Source: Neoarius graeffei (taxonomy: Eukaryota > Chordata > Actinopteri > Siluriformes > Ariidae). From it: DNA of 64,000 nt. Each line of letters begins with the position of its first letter. Within the stretch, counting starts at the first letter, position 1. The notes under the pieces were generated by a model. The model ran no database searches, was not told the DNA's origin, and was given only the letters and a program-made list of their open reading frames with translations. A program made the translations under genes and the position numbers. Location: positions 33,708,443 to 33,772,442 of the forward strand of contig NC_083571.1 in assembly GCF_027579695.1 (NCBI RefSeq), given 5' to 3'. Positions 1 to 9,757 of the stretch are shown here, piece after piece.

Positions 1-12
1 CTCCCCCCTCAG

Positions 13-636
13 GTGAGTGAGCCCCAGAGCACCAGTGGAGAGAGGAAGCCTGGGCTGGTTTGCTGGCGCTGCGGGGAGCTGGGCCACCTCCAACAGCAGT
101 GCTCGGTGATGGAAGTGGGCGCGGTGGTTCAGATCCCCGACGTGCCAGGAGCTGCCCTAAATCAGGCCAGAGCGTATCACATACCGGTGAGTATCCAAGG
201 GGATACATATCAGGCGTTGGTAGATTCTGGTTGTAATCAGACCTCAATCCACCAAAACCTGGTGCAAGACGAGACATTGGGGGGAGCACAATTGGTGAAG
301 GTGTTGTGTGTGCACAGGGATGTTCACAGCTACCCTTTAGTGTCGGTCCACATTTTTTTCCGAGGGGAAAAATTTATAGTGAAGGTGGTGGTTAATCCTC
401 GCCTTACCCACTCTATAATTTTGGGGACTGATTGGCCGGGATTTGGGGAATTAATGAGGCACCTAGTAAAGAGTGGGTCCTGCCATAGTTTAATAAGAGG
501 AGGTCCTGGTGTCGCGTTGGCGGGAGCAGCTGTCACAGAGCCATCTACGTCAGCTCCGCGTCAGAGTGAGGAGCCGCCGGCTCCTCCTCTCTCTGTTGGG
601 GAATCCCTGGCGGATTTCCTGTTAGAGCAGTCATGA
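13..636 (+). pseudogene. Gag zinc knuckle and aspartic protease of the Gmr1-like element
   Basis: The frame contains one CCHC knuckle (CWRCGELGHLQQQC, about residues 17-30), the nucleic-acid-binding motif of retroelement Gag. A retropepsin-like domain follows, with the catalytic motif VDSGCNQTS near residue 70 and an ILGTDW segment near residue 137. The upstream Gag lies outside the window, so the methionine at 13 need not be the true start. The frame closes at a TGA (634-636), but integrase-type sequence continues in the same frame after it, so this is probably a decayed sense codon, not the natural end. Confidence 0.8.
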
Positions 637-1271
637 GACGAGACTCTGCGGCATGCGTTTGACCAAGTGAGAGTAATCGATGGTCAAACGCTCCAGCCAA
701 ACGCCACCCCGTCCTTCCCTTACTTCACGATTATGAAGGATAGATTATACCGAGTGACGCAGGACACTCAAACTAAAGAGCGAGTCACGCAGCTTTTGAT
801 TCCGAAAAGCCGCCGGGAATTGGTATTCCAGGCAGCTCACTTTAATCCCATGGCTGGACACTTAGGGCAGGATAAAACACTAGCCCGAATGATGGCCCGA
901 TTCTATTGGCTGGGGATTCGCGGCGATGTCCGTAGGTGGTGTACGGCGTGCCGCGAATGCCAGTTAGTAAATCCAGCGGCCATTCCAAAAGTGCCTTTGC
1001 GCCCTCTCCCATTAATCGAGACCCCGTTCGAAAGAATTGGGATGGATCTCGTCGGGCCATTAGATCGGTCAGCACGAGGGTACCGCTTTATATTAGTTCT
1101 GGTGGACTATGCAACATGATACCCGGAAGCAGTGCCTCTTTGCAATATCTCAGCATGCAGTATTGCAGAGGCACTCTTCCGCGTTATCTCCCGAGTTGGA
1201 ATCCCGAAAGAGATTCTGACTGATCAAGGCACAGTGTTTATGTCACGTACACTAAAGGAACTGTATGGGTT
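637..1271 (+). pseudogene. Integrase, N-terminal part, Gmr1-like element
   Basis: This continues the protease frame. The HHCC zinc-binding module is visible (AAHFNPMAGHLGQDKT, then CTACREC at about 946-963). The start of the DDE core follows (GMDLVGPL near 1039), and the second catalytic Asp lies in LTDQGTVF near 1219-1241. A TGA at 1117-1119 interrupts the core. At 1272 the frame is cut by a solo LTR. Integrase inserts the cDNA into the genome; here it lies before the RT, which is the diagnostic oddity of this element. Confidence 0.85.
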
Positions 1272-1600
1272 TGTAGCGCGGATCGAGTGTGGGTGGAGCA
1301 CAGAGGACGACAGGACAACGCTTGAGATGCAGAGGGGGCTTTTATTACACAACTTTTCAGTCTAATTGCCCGCTTCTCGTACGTGGCATAACACACAAAC
1401 ACACACACTCTGTAATCTTGTCCCGGGTTGCGCTCCCTCTCCTCTCTCTCTGCCTCCATAAATAGGGAGCGGTTACTGGGAAAACACACACAAACACAGG
1501 TTAATTACAGTCAGGTGTAGCGATTCTGCCACTCACCTTCCCTGGCTCCACCCTCCTGTCACAGACCGGCGCTTGACCACGCCCCCGCTGCCACAGGGTT
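1267..1600 (-). mobile_element. Antisense solo LTR with 5-bp target duplication GGGTT
   Basis: A 324-bp unit (1272-1595) begins TGTAGCGCGG, ends CTGCCACA and is flanked by GGGTT at 1267-1271 and 1596-1600. Read on the minus strand it matches the 3' LTR at 3734-4075 in its first about 90 bases (TGTGGCAG start, the GTCAAGC and ATTCTGCCAC segments) and again at its end (GTGCTCCACCCA). The host integrase frame resumes exactly when the unit and one GGGTT copy are ignored. It is therefore a solo LTR of a relative inserted in reverse. Confidence 0.9.
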
Positions 1601-2210
1601 ATTAGGTATTAAGCCGATCCGCACCAGCGTGTATCACCCACAAACGGACGGTTTAGTTGAACGGTTCAATCGCACCCTCAAAAATATAATTAAAAAATTC
1701 GTAAGTGAGGACACACGTAATTGGGATAAGTGGCTCGAACCCTTGTTGTTTTCAGTGTGAGAGGTCCCCCAAGCTTCCACGGGGTTCTCCCCGTTTGAAT
1801 TGTTATATGGGCGTAAGCTGCGCGGCATTCTAGATGTGCTGCGGGAAAATTGGGAGGAGGGACCTTCACAAAGTAAAAATGAAATCCAATACATTATTGA
1901 CCTGCGCGCAAAACTCCACACACTCACCCACCTAACCCAGGAGAATTTGCGGCAGGCCCAAGAACGACAAACCCACCTGTACGACAAGGGTACGCGCCTC
2001 AGGGAGTTCGCACTAGGAGATAAAGTTCTCGTACTGTTGCCCACATCGAGCTCCAAATTAGTCGCCAAGTGGCAAGGACCCTTTGAGGTCACACGGCGAG
2101 TCGGGGATGTTGACTATGAGGTGAGGCGAACGGAGAGGGGTGGGACGTTACAAGTTTACCACCTCAACCTGCTCAAACTCTGGAACGAGGAGGTCCCCGT
2201 GGCGTTGGTG
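1596..2210 (+). pseudogene. Integrase, C-terminal part, Gmr1-like element
   Basis: The integrase core resumes after the solo LTR with the VYHPQTDGLVERFNRTL segment (about 1629-1679), which carries the third catalytic residue, Glu. A TGA at 1756-1758 breaks the frame. From about 1800 comes the C-terminal region with a GPF-type module (KWQGPFEVTRRVGDVDYEV, about 2066-2122) and a YHLNLLKLW segment. This small fold binds DNA in Ty3/gypsy integrases. No chromodomain is evident. Confidence 0.82.
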
Positions 2211-2229
2211 TCGGTGGTTCCGGAGAAGG

Positions 2230-2960
2230 CGGAGCTGGGGCCGGAGATTCAAAAGGGAACATTAGCATCGCATACCTCTCCGGTCCCCTGTGGAGACCAC
2301 CTCTCCCCGACCCAACTCGCGGAGGTTGCCCAGTTGCAGACCGAGTTTTCGGACGTATTCTCGCCCCTGCCCGGCCACACCAACCTCATAGAACACCACA
2401 TTCAGATGCCCCCGGGGGTGGTAGTGCGCAGCCGCCCTTACAGGCTACCCGAACACAAGAAAAAAGTGGTTCGGGAAGAACTCAAGGCCATGCTCGAAAT
2501 GGGCATCGTCGAGGAGTCCCACAGTGACTGGAACAGCCTGGTGGTCTTGGTAACCAAGGCCGACGGGTCGGTCTGGTTCTGTGTGGACTATAGAAAAGTC
2601 AATGCAGTGTCTAAATTCGACGCGTACCCAATGCCTCGTATTGATGAGTTGCTCGATCGACTAGGCACGGCTCACTTTTACTCGACACTGGATTTAACAA
2701 AGGGTTATTGGCAGATCCCCTTGACTCCATTATCCCGAGAAAAAAACAGCCTTTTCCACACCGTTCGGCTTACACCAGTTTGTCACACTTCCTTTTGGGC
2801 TGTTTGGGGCACCCGCTACATTTCAGTGGCTGATGGATAGGGTCCTTCGCCCCCACGCCACCTATGCGGCCGCCTATCTCGACGATATCATTATCTATAG
2901 TAATGACTGGCCGAGGCATCTCCAACATCTGAGGGCCGTCCTTACGTCGCTGAGGCGGGC
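2230..2960 (+). pseudogene. Reverse transcriptase, Gmr1-like element
   Basis: A Ty3/gypsy-type RT lies directly after the integrase. Visible landmarks are the entry region with HHIQMPPG, the FCVDYRKVNAVS block, the first catalytic Asp in STLDLTKGYWQIPL (about 2680-2722) and the YLDDIIIYS box (about 2875-2901). The frame changes between these blocks: an extra A in an A-run near 2740 shifts the remainder into the +1 frame. Apart from that shift the catalytic Asp residues are retained. Confidence 0.88.
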
Positions 2961-3733
2961 GGGTCTCACAGCCAACCCAAAGAAGTGTGCGATTGGGCGG
3001 GTGGAAGTACGGTATCTGGGCTTCCACTTGGGCAACGGGCAGGTGCATCCCCAAATTAACAAGACAGTGGCAATTGCGGCCTGCCCGAGGCCCAAGACCA
3101 AAAAGGGGGTGAGACAGTTCCTGGGGCTGGCTGGCTATTATCGTAGGTTTATACCTAATTATTTGGACGTCACCAGCCCACTGACTGATCTCACTAAAAA
3201 GGGGGCACCAGATCCGGTCCAGTGGATGGAGCAATGCCAGCGGGCTTTTTCTGAGGTAAAGGCTGCACTGTGTGGGGGGCCACTGTTACACTCCCCTGAC
3301 TTTTCTCTCCCTTTTATATTGCAGATGGACACGTCGGACAGAGGGCTGGGGGCTGTTTTGTCCCAGGAGGTGGAGGGGGAGGATCGCCCAGTGCTGTATA
3401 TAAGTCGGAAGCTGTCAGTGCGTGAGGGGTGCTACAGCACCATAGAGAAGGAGTGCCTGGCCATCAAGTGGGCAGTCCTCGCCCTCTGTTACTACCTGCT
3501 GGGACGCCCTTTCACCCTCTGTTCAGACCACGTGCCCCTCCAGTGGCTCCACCGCATGAAGGATGCCAACGCGCAGATCACCCGTTGGTATCTGGCACTC
3601 CAACCTTTTAATTTCAAGGTGGTCCACAGGCCGGGGGCGCAGATGGTCGTGGCAGACTTCCTCTCCCGTCAAGGGGGTGGGGAGTCGGCTGCGGGCCGGA
3701 CAGCTGCCCGGCCTGAGTCAGGCGGTGGGGGTA
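2961..3733 (+). pseudogene. RNase H and pol C-terminus, Gmr1-like element
   Basis: The connection region (FLGLAGYYRRFIPNY, about 3118-3162) leads into RNase H, with LQMDTSDRGLGAVLSQ carrying the first catalytic Asp (about 3322-3369), STIEKECLAIKWAV, and CSDHVPLQWL with another acidic residue. The domain ends near VVADFLSRQ. The frame is open from the RT to 3828 and reads into the LTR. A purine-rich stretch (GGCGGTGGGGGTA) immediately precedes the LTR and fits a polypurine tract. Confidence 0.85.
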
Positions 3734-4075
3734 TGTGGCAGTGGGGGCATGGTCAAGCGTCGGTCTGTGACCGGAGGGTGGAGTCAGGGAAGGTAAGTGG
3801 CAGAATCACTACACCTGATGTGAATTAACCTGTGTTTGTGTGTCTTCCCAGCAGCCGCGCCATATTTAAGGAAGACAGCGAGAGCAGAGCGGGCTTTCTT
3901 CCGACCAGAACACGTGTGTGTGGCATGTGTGTGTCTGTATACACACACACACACACACATATACATATATGAATAAACGTATAGAAGCTGAAAAGCTGAC
4001 AATAAAGGAGTCATTGAGAACTCAGTACTGTCCTGTCGTGCTTCTGTGCTCCACCCACCTAGAACGCTTGCTACA
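3734..4075 (+). mobile_element. 3' LTR of the Gmr1-like element
   Basis: A 342-bp LTR begins TGTGGCAGTG next to the polypurine tract and ends GCTTGCTACA. It contains a TATTTAAG box (about 3862), a short CA/TA microsatellite near 3940-3968 and two AATAAA polyadenylation signals (about 3971 and 4001). The sequence after it abruptly becomes minus-strand RNase H of another element, which fixes its right boundary. Confidence 0.85.
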
Positions 4076-4453
4076 AGTCCATTTTAGAGCTAAGAATTCT
4101 AACTTGCCAGCATGGAGATGATAGTTCTTTTCAGCTGCTGTTAATGTGCAATAGCCATAAGCAATAACTCTAAGCTTGCCATTCTGCTTTTGGTACAGCA
4201 CTGCACCTAAACCTTCATGTGATGCATCAGTGTGAACTATAAATGCCTGAGTGAAATCAGGAAAGCCTAACACTGGTGGGTTGAGCAGGCAGTCAATCAA
4301 TTGTTCAAGAGCTTGTTGGTGCTGATCTGTCCACGTGATAGGCTTGCTGGAAGGGACCACATGGCATGTCTTTCTGACTCTGTTTTTTCTGTTTTTGCCC
4401 AGTCTTTCTTTAGGTCTGTCTGTGTTTATTGTTTCGTTTGGCTCTGCTTTCAA
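4076..4453 (-). pseudogene. RNase H, truncated, gypsy element
   Basis: Minus-strand frame with the end of the RT connection (ITWTDQHQQALEQLID) and RNase H (FIVHTDASHEGLGAVLYQ, first catalytic Asp; AAEKNYHLHAGKLEFLALKW, catalytic Glu region). Coding stops at the Gmr1-like LTR boundary at 4075/4076. Between this and the RT frame (4454-4705) the sequence still encodes RT C-terminal motifs ([17 protein letters not shown]), broken by a stop and a frame change. Confidence 0.82.
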
Positions 4454-4705
4454 GAGCTCATATAAACAGCATGCCTTTTTCGAAAAGTCTTTAATGTACT
4501 ACCTGTAGTACGTGAGTAGGCCAAGCATTTTCCGGAGCTGACCAACTGTCTGGGGTTTTATATCTTTTAGAGCCCAAACAGCTTCAAGATCAGCAGGGTC
4601 AACTCAACTGCCTTCTGCAGACACTATTCTGCCGAGATAGCAGACTTCAGGTTTACACAGGTCACACTTGCTAGGTTTGAGTTTAATGCCATATTCTCCA
4701 TATTC

Positions 4706-6550
4706 TCAATGTCCAGGGAGACATTGTAGTACTTTTCGCACATCAGTCACATGATCACTAAAGGTCTTGCTAAAAACAAGGGTGTTATCTAAATAGGGGA
4801 CGCAGATGTTATCTCGGAGACCCTCCAGACACTCTTCCATGCATCGTTGAAAGGCTGCTGGCCCGTTCATCAAGCCAAAAGGGACCCTGACCCACTCATA
4901 TAGTCCCCATGGCATGACAAAGGCTGTGAGCGGTCTGCTTTCCTCTGACATGAACCCCTGATGGTATGCTTTTCCCTGGTCCAGGAGAGTAAACCAGGAT
5001 TTGCCACCCAAGCTGTCCATAATGTCCTGGACCCGAGGAATGAGTTGGCGGTTGGGCAGCGTCTTTCTGTTCAAATCTCTGTAGTCTATGCATAGCCTAA
5101 GTGTGCCATCTTTTCTTCGAACGCACACAACAGGTGAGGAATATGATGTGTTTGATTTGTGAATCCAGCCCTGTGCTATTAAGTCATGAAGGTAGTCCTT
5201 CATTTCTTGGTAGAGAGGACTGGGCACCGATATATATGTGCGTTTCAATGGATCAGTGTCTTTGAGTGAAATTGTGAGATGTAAACTTTCAATGCAGCCA
5301 ATGTCATTATCTGATTTGGAGAAAGAGTGGCATTCTTCCCTAAGCATCTGTTTCACAATTAGTTTCTGATCCTCACTAAGATGCCTCATATCCACAGGTG
5401 GGTCCCATTGCTCACTGCTATCCATGTTGGGTTTCAAGCTGGTGTGGCACACAGCCGCTGATGTTGCCACTTTTCCAAGGGCCTGAGCAGGAATTATTGA
5501 CATGATGGTCTGAACTGTGCCCATTAGAGTGCGTCCCGGTAACACAATGTCATGGTCAGTTGAGTTGGAGACACAGATTCTCATAATGGGGAATACATTT
5601 TTCTTGACTCTGACTAATAAGTCATGGAGTTTGAGGCCATCTGGCCAATGGGGATTCAGATCTGGCTGAAAAAGCAAAGTCATGTCCTCTTGGAAAGGCT
5701 GTGTGACAATATGACAACTGACCTGAATATTGCTATGCTTGGGCACAACAACCCGCTCTTTCCTCGTTTTTACAGCATACTCGCCGACTTGGTCTGCACT
5801 AACAGCTTGTATGAAAGCCTTTACTTTGTTCTTTTTCAGATTTGGGAAAGTCTTTCTCACAGCATGATACTGTCTACTCTTTTCAGTCTTTGTCAGAATA
5901 TCCTCAATAACATTGAATCCTATAATTGGGTGAGACGGATGCCAGCCTTTCATTACAAGCACAAGGATAATCAGTTCATCTGCCTGGTTGCTATCAGTGG
6001 CCAGCTGAAAGCTCACCTCCATCCACCCCAAGTAGGGTATCTCAGTCCCGTTTATAGCAGTCAATGTGAAATTTTCAGGTGAGTCAAGAATCTCAGAAAC
6101 ATCTCTTAATCGTGTAGATAATAAAAGTTCCTGTTTCAATCTTTCATCGATAATTGACACTTGAGAACCTGTGTCCCATAGTACTTGCATTTTGTGGCCA
6201 CTCAGGAGACATTCAACAAGACATTGTCTGCCAACAAGGGAGGTAACTTTGTGACGACGGGCAGCTTGAATGAGAGGGGGTGGGGTGTTGCCAGAACAAT
6301 TCTGGTCCTGTAACAGGGGAATGCAATCTTTCTTATGTTTGGCCCAATTTTGCTTTTGACCAGTCTTTGAACAATACAGTGTCTTTTTGCAAGATGAGCA
6401 CTGCTTCATTTTATCTGGTGAGTCTGTACTGGCACAATTTGCACACTTCCGGGACACTGTACTGGTTATGGTTAGCACCTGTCCCGTGGTGATAACCCTT
6501 CCCTGTTTAAAGGGGTCTCTCCTGAAAGTCTGATTCCTCGGTTTTTGCAC
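4706..6550 (-). pseudogene. Pol: MYND-like finger, aspartic protease, reverse transcriptase
   Basis: This 614-codon open frame contains a MYND-type zinc finger (residues 36-76: C36, C39, C51, C54, C60, then W, H72, C76), a protease with DTG at 126-128, a linker, and RT from about residue 400. RT blocks include [29 protein letters not shown] and [13 protein letters not shown]. Two key positions are altered: Gly64 stands where the MYND pattern has a Cys, and the RT box reads YLDN (near 4790) instead of YLDD. Both changes suggest a dead copy. It lies in the -1 frame relative to gag with a 79-bp overlap. Confidence 0.88.
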
Positions 6551-7053
6551 CCAGCTTGAAAATGTTCAGCACTACCACAGCGGTAACAGTGCACACAGCG
6601 CTCATTTATTCCAGACTGCTGGCAGGTGAAGCATCTGCGGGGGACACGAGGCAGGTAGCTGGTATACTGGCTAGGTCCATATTGCATGGGGGGAGGAGCT
6701 CCATATTGCCTTTGACCAGGGGCTTGAGGCTGGTGGTGTCCATATTGCATTGGGGCTGGGGCTGGAGGCTGAACATAGGTACTGTATGATGGTTGGAGAA
6801 GGGCGGAGGGCTGCTGATTTCTCTCTGGCCAAGCTACAAGCGAAGGGTCAGGCTGTGGCTGAAACCGAGGCCGCTGCAACATCTCTTTTATCTGAGCTAT
6901 TTCTGTGCCAAGTCCCTTTAAAGAGACGACACCTGTCTTGAGTGCTTGGATATCAGCTAACCATCCAAGAGAGCCCTTTGATTTGGTTTCCTTCTCTGAG
7001 CACTTAGCAGATGGTGTGTCTTCTGATTGTACAGCACTAACATTTGCAGCTGA
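6472..7053 (-). pseudogene. Gag C-terminus with zinc knuckle, gypsy element
   Basis: After a TAG at 7054-7056, gag continues in the same frame to 6472. It has a Pro/Gln-rich stretch with MQYG repeats and then cysteine motifs CFTCQQSG and [14 protein letters not shown]; the second is a CCHC nucleocapsid knuckle. The frame ends at 6472 and overlaps the pol frame. A C AAA AAC heptamer in the overlap, just after the knuckle, could support -1 slippage. Confidence 0.75.
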
Positions 7054-7797
7054 CTATTGTGTGTTTGCTTTCTTTTTATTCTTTCTTTCAGTTTCAGTAG
7101 CACAAGCAATGTTTAGCCTCTCTAACAGGAGTTCATCAGAGGTCTCAATATCCAATAGGAGAGGTTGCATGTCCATTCTGACATTGTCATTCTGGAGCCC
7201 TGTGAGTAGTGTGTGCAGACACATACGCTGGACTAGGCCTGGGTCATATTTAAGCCCTGACTCTGACTCTTGGGAAGCGAACAGTACTTTCTGCCTCAAA
7301 TCTAACACACGCATAAGGAAGCACTGCGGGGTTTCTTTGCTATTCTGTGCTTCAGAGGCTAGCTGTTTGAAAAGCTCAGTGGCACTCCTTTCTTGGAAAT
7401 GTGAGCGCAGGATGCGCCTGAGAGTAGGGAGAGTCAACTCGGGTTTTCCTTCCAAATAGCTACGTAGTTGTAACCCTGGGGAAATAGCCCTGATGACAGC
7501 ATCAACAATTTCTATATCAGAGTAATGTCTTTTTAGTCCATTCTCAATCTGATAAGCAAGACTAGAGAAAGTCAATTTATCCCTCTGGCCTAGTTCACCT
7601 ATTTGCCCCAAAATTTTAAAATCCCTATGCCAGCATGGATTTGGTTGCTGAGGCTGCTCATTGATGGGCTGACTTGGCTGTGGTGACTGCACAATATTGG
7701 GCCGACGTGGAGGTTCATGACCAATGGAGTTAACTAGTGGTTCTGGGGGACTGGCAGGGGTAACTGGGTCAGTACTCTCCTCTAGTTCCTGGTGCAT
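7054..7797 (-). pseudogene. Gag central domain, gypsy element
   Basis: About 247 codons of Gag, with a Pro/Gln-rich start and then a helical capsid-like region (FKILGQIGELGQRDKLTFSS, LERLNIACATETER). The methionine at 7797 is internal: coding continues upstream across the MITE into 8598-8850. It ends at a TAG (7054-7056), after which gag continues in the same frame. Confidence 0.72.
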
Positions 7798-7826
7798 TTC
7801 ATTTGGTTCGTTATTAATGTCTGTTA

Positions 7827-8597
7827 GGCCACACCAATTTAATTAGTTGGTTCTCGGATTTTTTCAGGAAAAATATGAAATGAGCACACAAAATAAAAAT
7901 AAAATTAAAAAAATGCTCTGATGGTAAAATTAGCGGTGGAAATAGAGGGCTTTCATAATAGAGAAACAAAACAAAGACAATACATTATTGTTACACATTT
8001 CATATGGCTCTTTTAATAGCTTATCTTATTTCCACCCATATGCATTAAGGGCTAGCTCTGGCTGCACATCTTTTATCAGGCAAACCAGTAAACAGATAGG
8101 CTAAATAAATGATTGAATTACAGTCAATTGAACATCTACAATGCACAGAAAAAAAGATTTGACCAGGAGTAGGCTACTTCTGATGGCTAAATACTTCGAA
8201 TTATTTTTTGTTTGCCCCTCACATCAATCAATGAAATATATAAATCAAACCCACCCCTACAGAGTCGTTGTCCAAGTTGACACATCACAGGGTAACAAGC
8301 TCACGGCATCTTGAGTACAACTGTGCAAAGTTTTCCCCCTCTTGAATTTCGACACACCTGTCAAAGATTTTACGCTTCTGTTCGCTGAATATCCTAACAA
8401 TCACAAACACAGGCTTTGCAGGATTCCCCTCCACAGGCATGTTTCTTCCACAAGCCTTTATCTAAAGTGAAAGAGGTGATTTGATTGGTTTTCGACGTCA
8501 CGTGACCTCAACCTGCAGTCGATTTCGATTTTTTTTTTCATTTTGCATTTTCTTCAAGCTGCGATTCTGAGAACCAACCAATCGAATTGGTGTGGCC
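7827..8597. mobile_element. PIF/Harbinger-like MITE with TTA target duplication
   Basis: A 771-bp unit begins GGCCACACCAATT and ends AATTGGTGTGGCC. The inverted ends extend imperfectly for about 33 bp (GGTTCTCGGATT against GATTCTGAGAACC). It is flanked by TTA at 7824-7826 and 8598-8600, a 3-bp duplication typical of PIF/Harbinger. No ORF of transposase type is present. The gag frame of the surrounding gypsy element resumes across it. Confidence 0.82.
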
Positions 8598-8850
8598 TTA
8601 ATGTCAATTCTGCCACTTTGTCTTTCAGCACAAGTAATTCAGACATGCCGTTGTCTTCTAACTCAGCTACCTCTTCCTGTTCAAAATGTTTCATTACATG
8701 TGTCACTAATGATATTCATGATTTTTCCTTTACATCTGCTCTTTCCCTGCCTGAGATTTTAAGAAGGTCACAAATGTCCAGCAAATGGGCTTTAGTCAAA
8801 GTGTGTAGCCCTCCTACTACCCCCTCTTGTAAGTCTTCCAAAGTGGTCAT
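8598..8850 (-). pseudogene. Gag N-terminus, gypsy element
   Basis: Gag most likely starts at the ATG 8850-8848 (context aacaATGa), about 170 bp downstream of the primer-binding site. The N-terminal peptide includes TTLEDLQEGV and a helical KAHLLDICDLLKISG segment resembling a SAP-like fold (a tentative reading). An in-frame TGA lies at 8718-8716. The frame runs into the MITE boundary and resumes at 7826. Confidence 0.68.
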
Positions 8851-9016
8851 TGTTTGCCAAGCGAGGATCCCTTTCTGTGCAGGAGACTGAACAAGGTGGT
8901 TATTAGCTTATCCCTAATGATCTCTGGTTGGCCTCAGGTGACTTGTGCTCCAATACCCGTTTTCAACTCTCCTCACTTCAATGTTCATAGTCTGGGTTGT
9001 ATTGTGGGGGATTTTA

Positions 9017-9034
9017 ATCCCAGCGGTGCCTCCA
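9017..9034 (-). promoter_or_regulatory. Retroviral-type primer-binding site, gypsy element
   Basis: On the minus strand, two bases after the LTR end, the sequence TGGAGGCACCGCTGGGAT is an 18-nt match to the form expected for a tRNA primer-binding site (starts TGG, complementary to a CCA tail). Which tRNA was not determined. Its position directly inside the LTR fixes the 5' LTR boundary at 9037. Confidence 0.75.
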
Positions 9035-9036
9035 AA

Positions 9037-9401
9037 TGTTATTCCTCTAAAAGAGGGAGAGAAGAATCACAGAGTGATTTGGTATGGTCTTTCCTCATCT
9101 CGGATGTTTATTGAAATGAGGAAATTACCGCGATCTCCCTAGCTAGATGGGCAGAGACCAAAGCAATCGATCACAGATCACAGTCGGCCCATAATAGAAT
9201 AGGAGCAGAATGCCTCAAACATCTTAACTTTTAACACAAGCCATCTTCTAACCAGTACAGTGTTTTAACCTTACTGAGTTTCAATAATAGTATTTTAAAC
9301 TTGATGGGTTTCCATAATCCACAGATCAATAGTTTGCTCCTCTTCTAAACGCAAAAGAAATCCATTACTTACCGTAGGCCTATCTCTTTTAGCTTGTAAC
9401 A
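9037..9401 (-). mobile_element. 5' LTR of the gypsy element
   Basis: A 365-bp LTR starts (minus strand) TGTTACAAGC at 9401 and ends GGAATAACA at 9037, with TG...CA termini and a short TGTTA/TAACA inverted end. An AATAAA signal lies at about 9113-9108. Sequence to the right of 9401 is a plus-strand LINE, so this marks the insertion boundary; tctac (9402-9406) would be one target copy. Confidence 0.82.
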
Positions 9402-9757
9402 TCTACACTAGATCAGTCCAGGAAAATTGGGACATTGTTAAATCTAAAGTAATCTCACTTATAGAGAAATATGTTCCATCCAAGATGACATCTATAAGAT
9501 ATAATCTTCCTTGGTTTAGTCCAAGCTTGAAGAAATTGAACAGGAAAGTACAGAGGCTATACAATGTTCAAAAATGATGAAAGTCTGAAGGAGATAAGAC
9601 AAAATATAGAAATACTCGTAAGATTTATAAGAAGAAACTTAATAAGGCATACTGGGATTATGTTAATGATTTAATTGAAACACCCAGCCCAGATCAACCT
9701 AAGAAATTTTGGAGATTTGTTAAGTCTAAAAGACAAGATAACATAGGAATTAATACA

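Larger units (their letters stand above)
1..4075 (+). mobile_element. Gmr1-like LTR retrotransposon, 3' part, degenerate
   Basis: The body of an LTR retrotransposon runs in from the left edge and ends with its 3' LTR at 4075. The readable order is CCHC knuckle, aspartic protease, integrase, reverse transcriptase, RNase H. Integrase before RT is the Ty1/copia-like order, yet the RT and RNase H look Ty3/gypsy-like. That combination defines the Gmr1 group known from cod and other deuterostomes. Decay is moderate: three in-frame TGA codons (634, 1117, 1756-1758), one single-base frameshift in an A-run near 2740, and a solo LTR in the integrase. Its right end cuts into the RNase H of another element, so it inserted there; the sequence just after the LTR (agtcc) is the expected right-hand target copy, with the left copy outside the window. 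Confidence 0.88.
4076..9401 (-). mobile_element. Ty3/gypsy element with MYND-like finger, 5' part
   Basis: On the minus strand, a 5' LTR (9401-9037), primer-binding site, gag, CCHC knuckle, MYND-like finger, protease, RT and start of RNase H can be read in that order, which is the standard gypsy arrangement. The element is truncated at 4076 by the Gmr1-like insertion and its gag is split by a MITE (7827-8597). It is decayed: two in-frame gag stops, a frame break after the RT, and Asn in place of the second Asp of the RT box. The remainder (integrase, 3' LTR) should lie left of the window. Confidence 0.87.

Noticed and set aside
5624-6082. 152-residue plus-strand frame
   Set aside because: Opposite the gypsy pol frame on the minus strand, which has clear protease and RT motifs.
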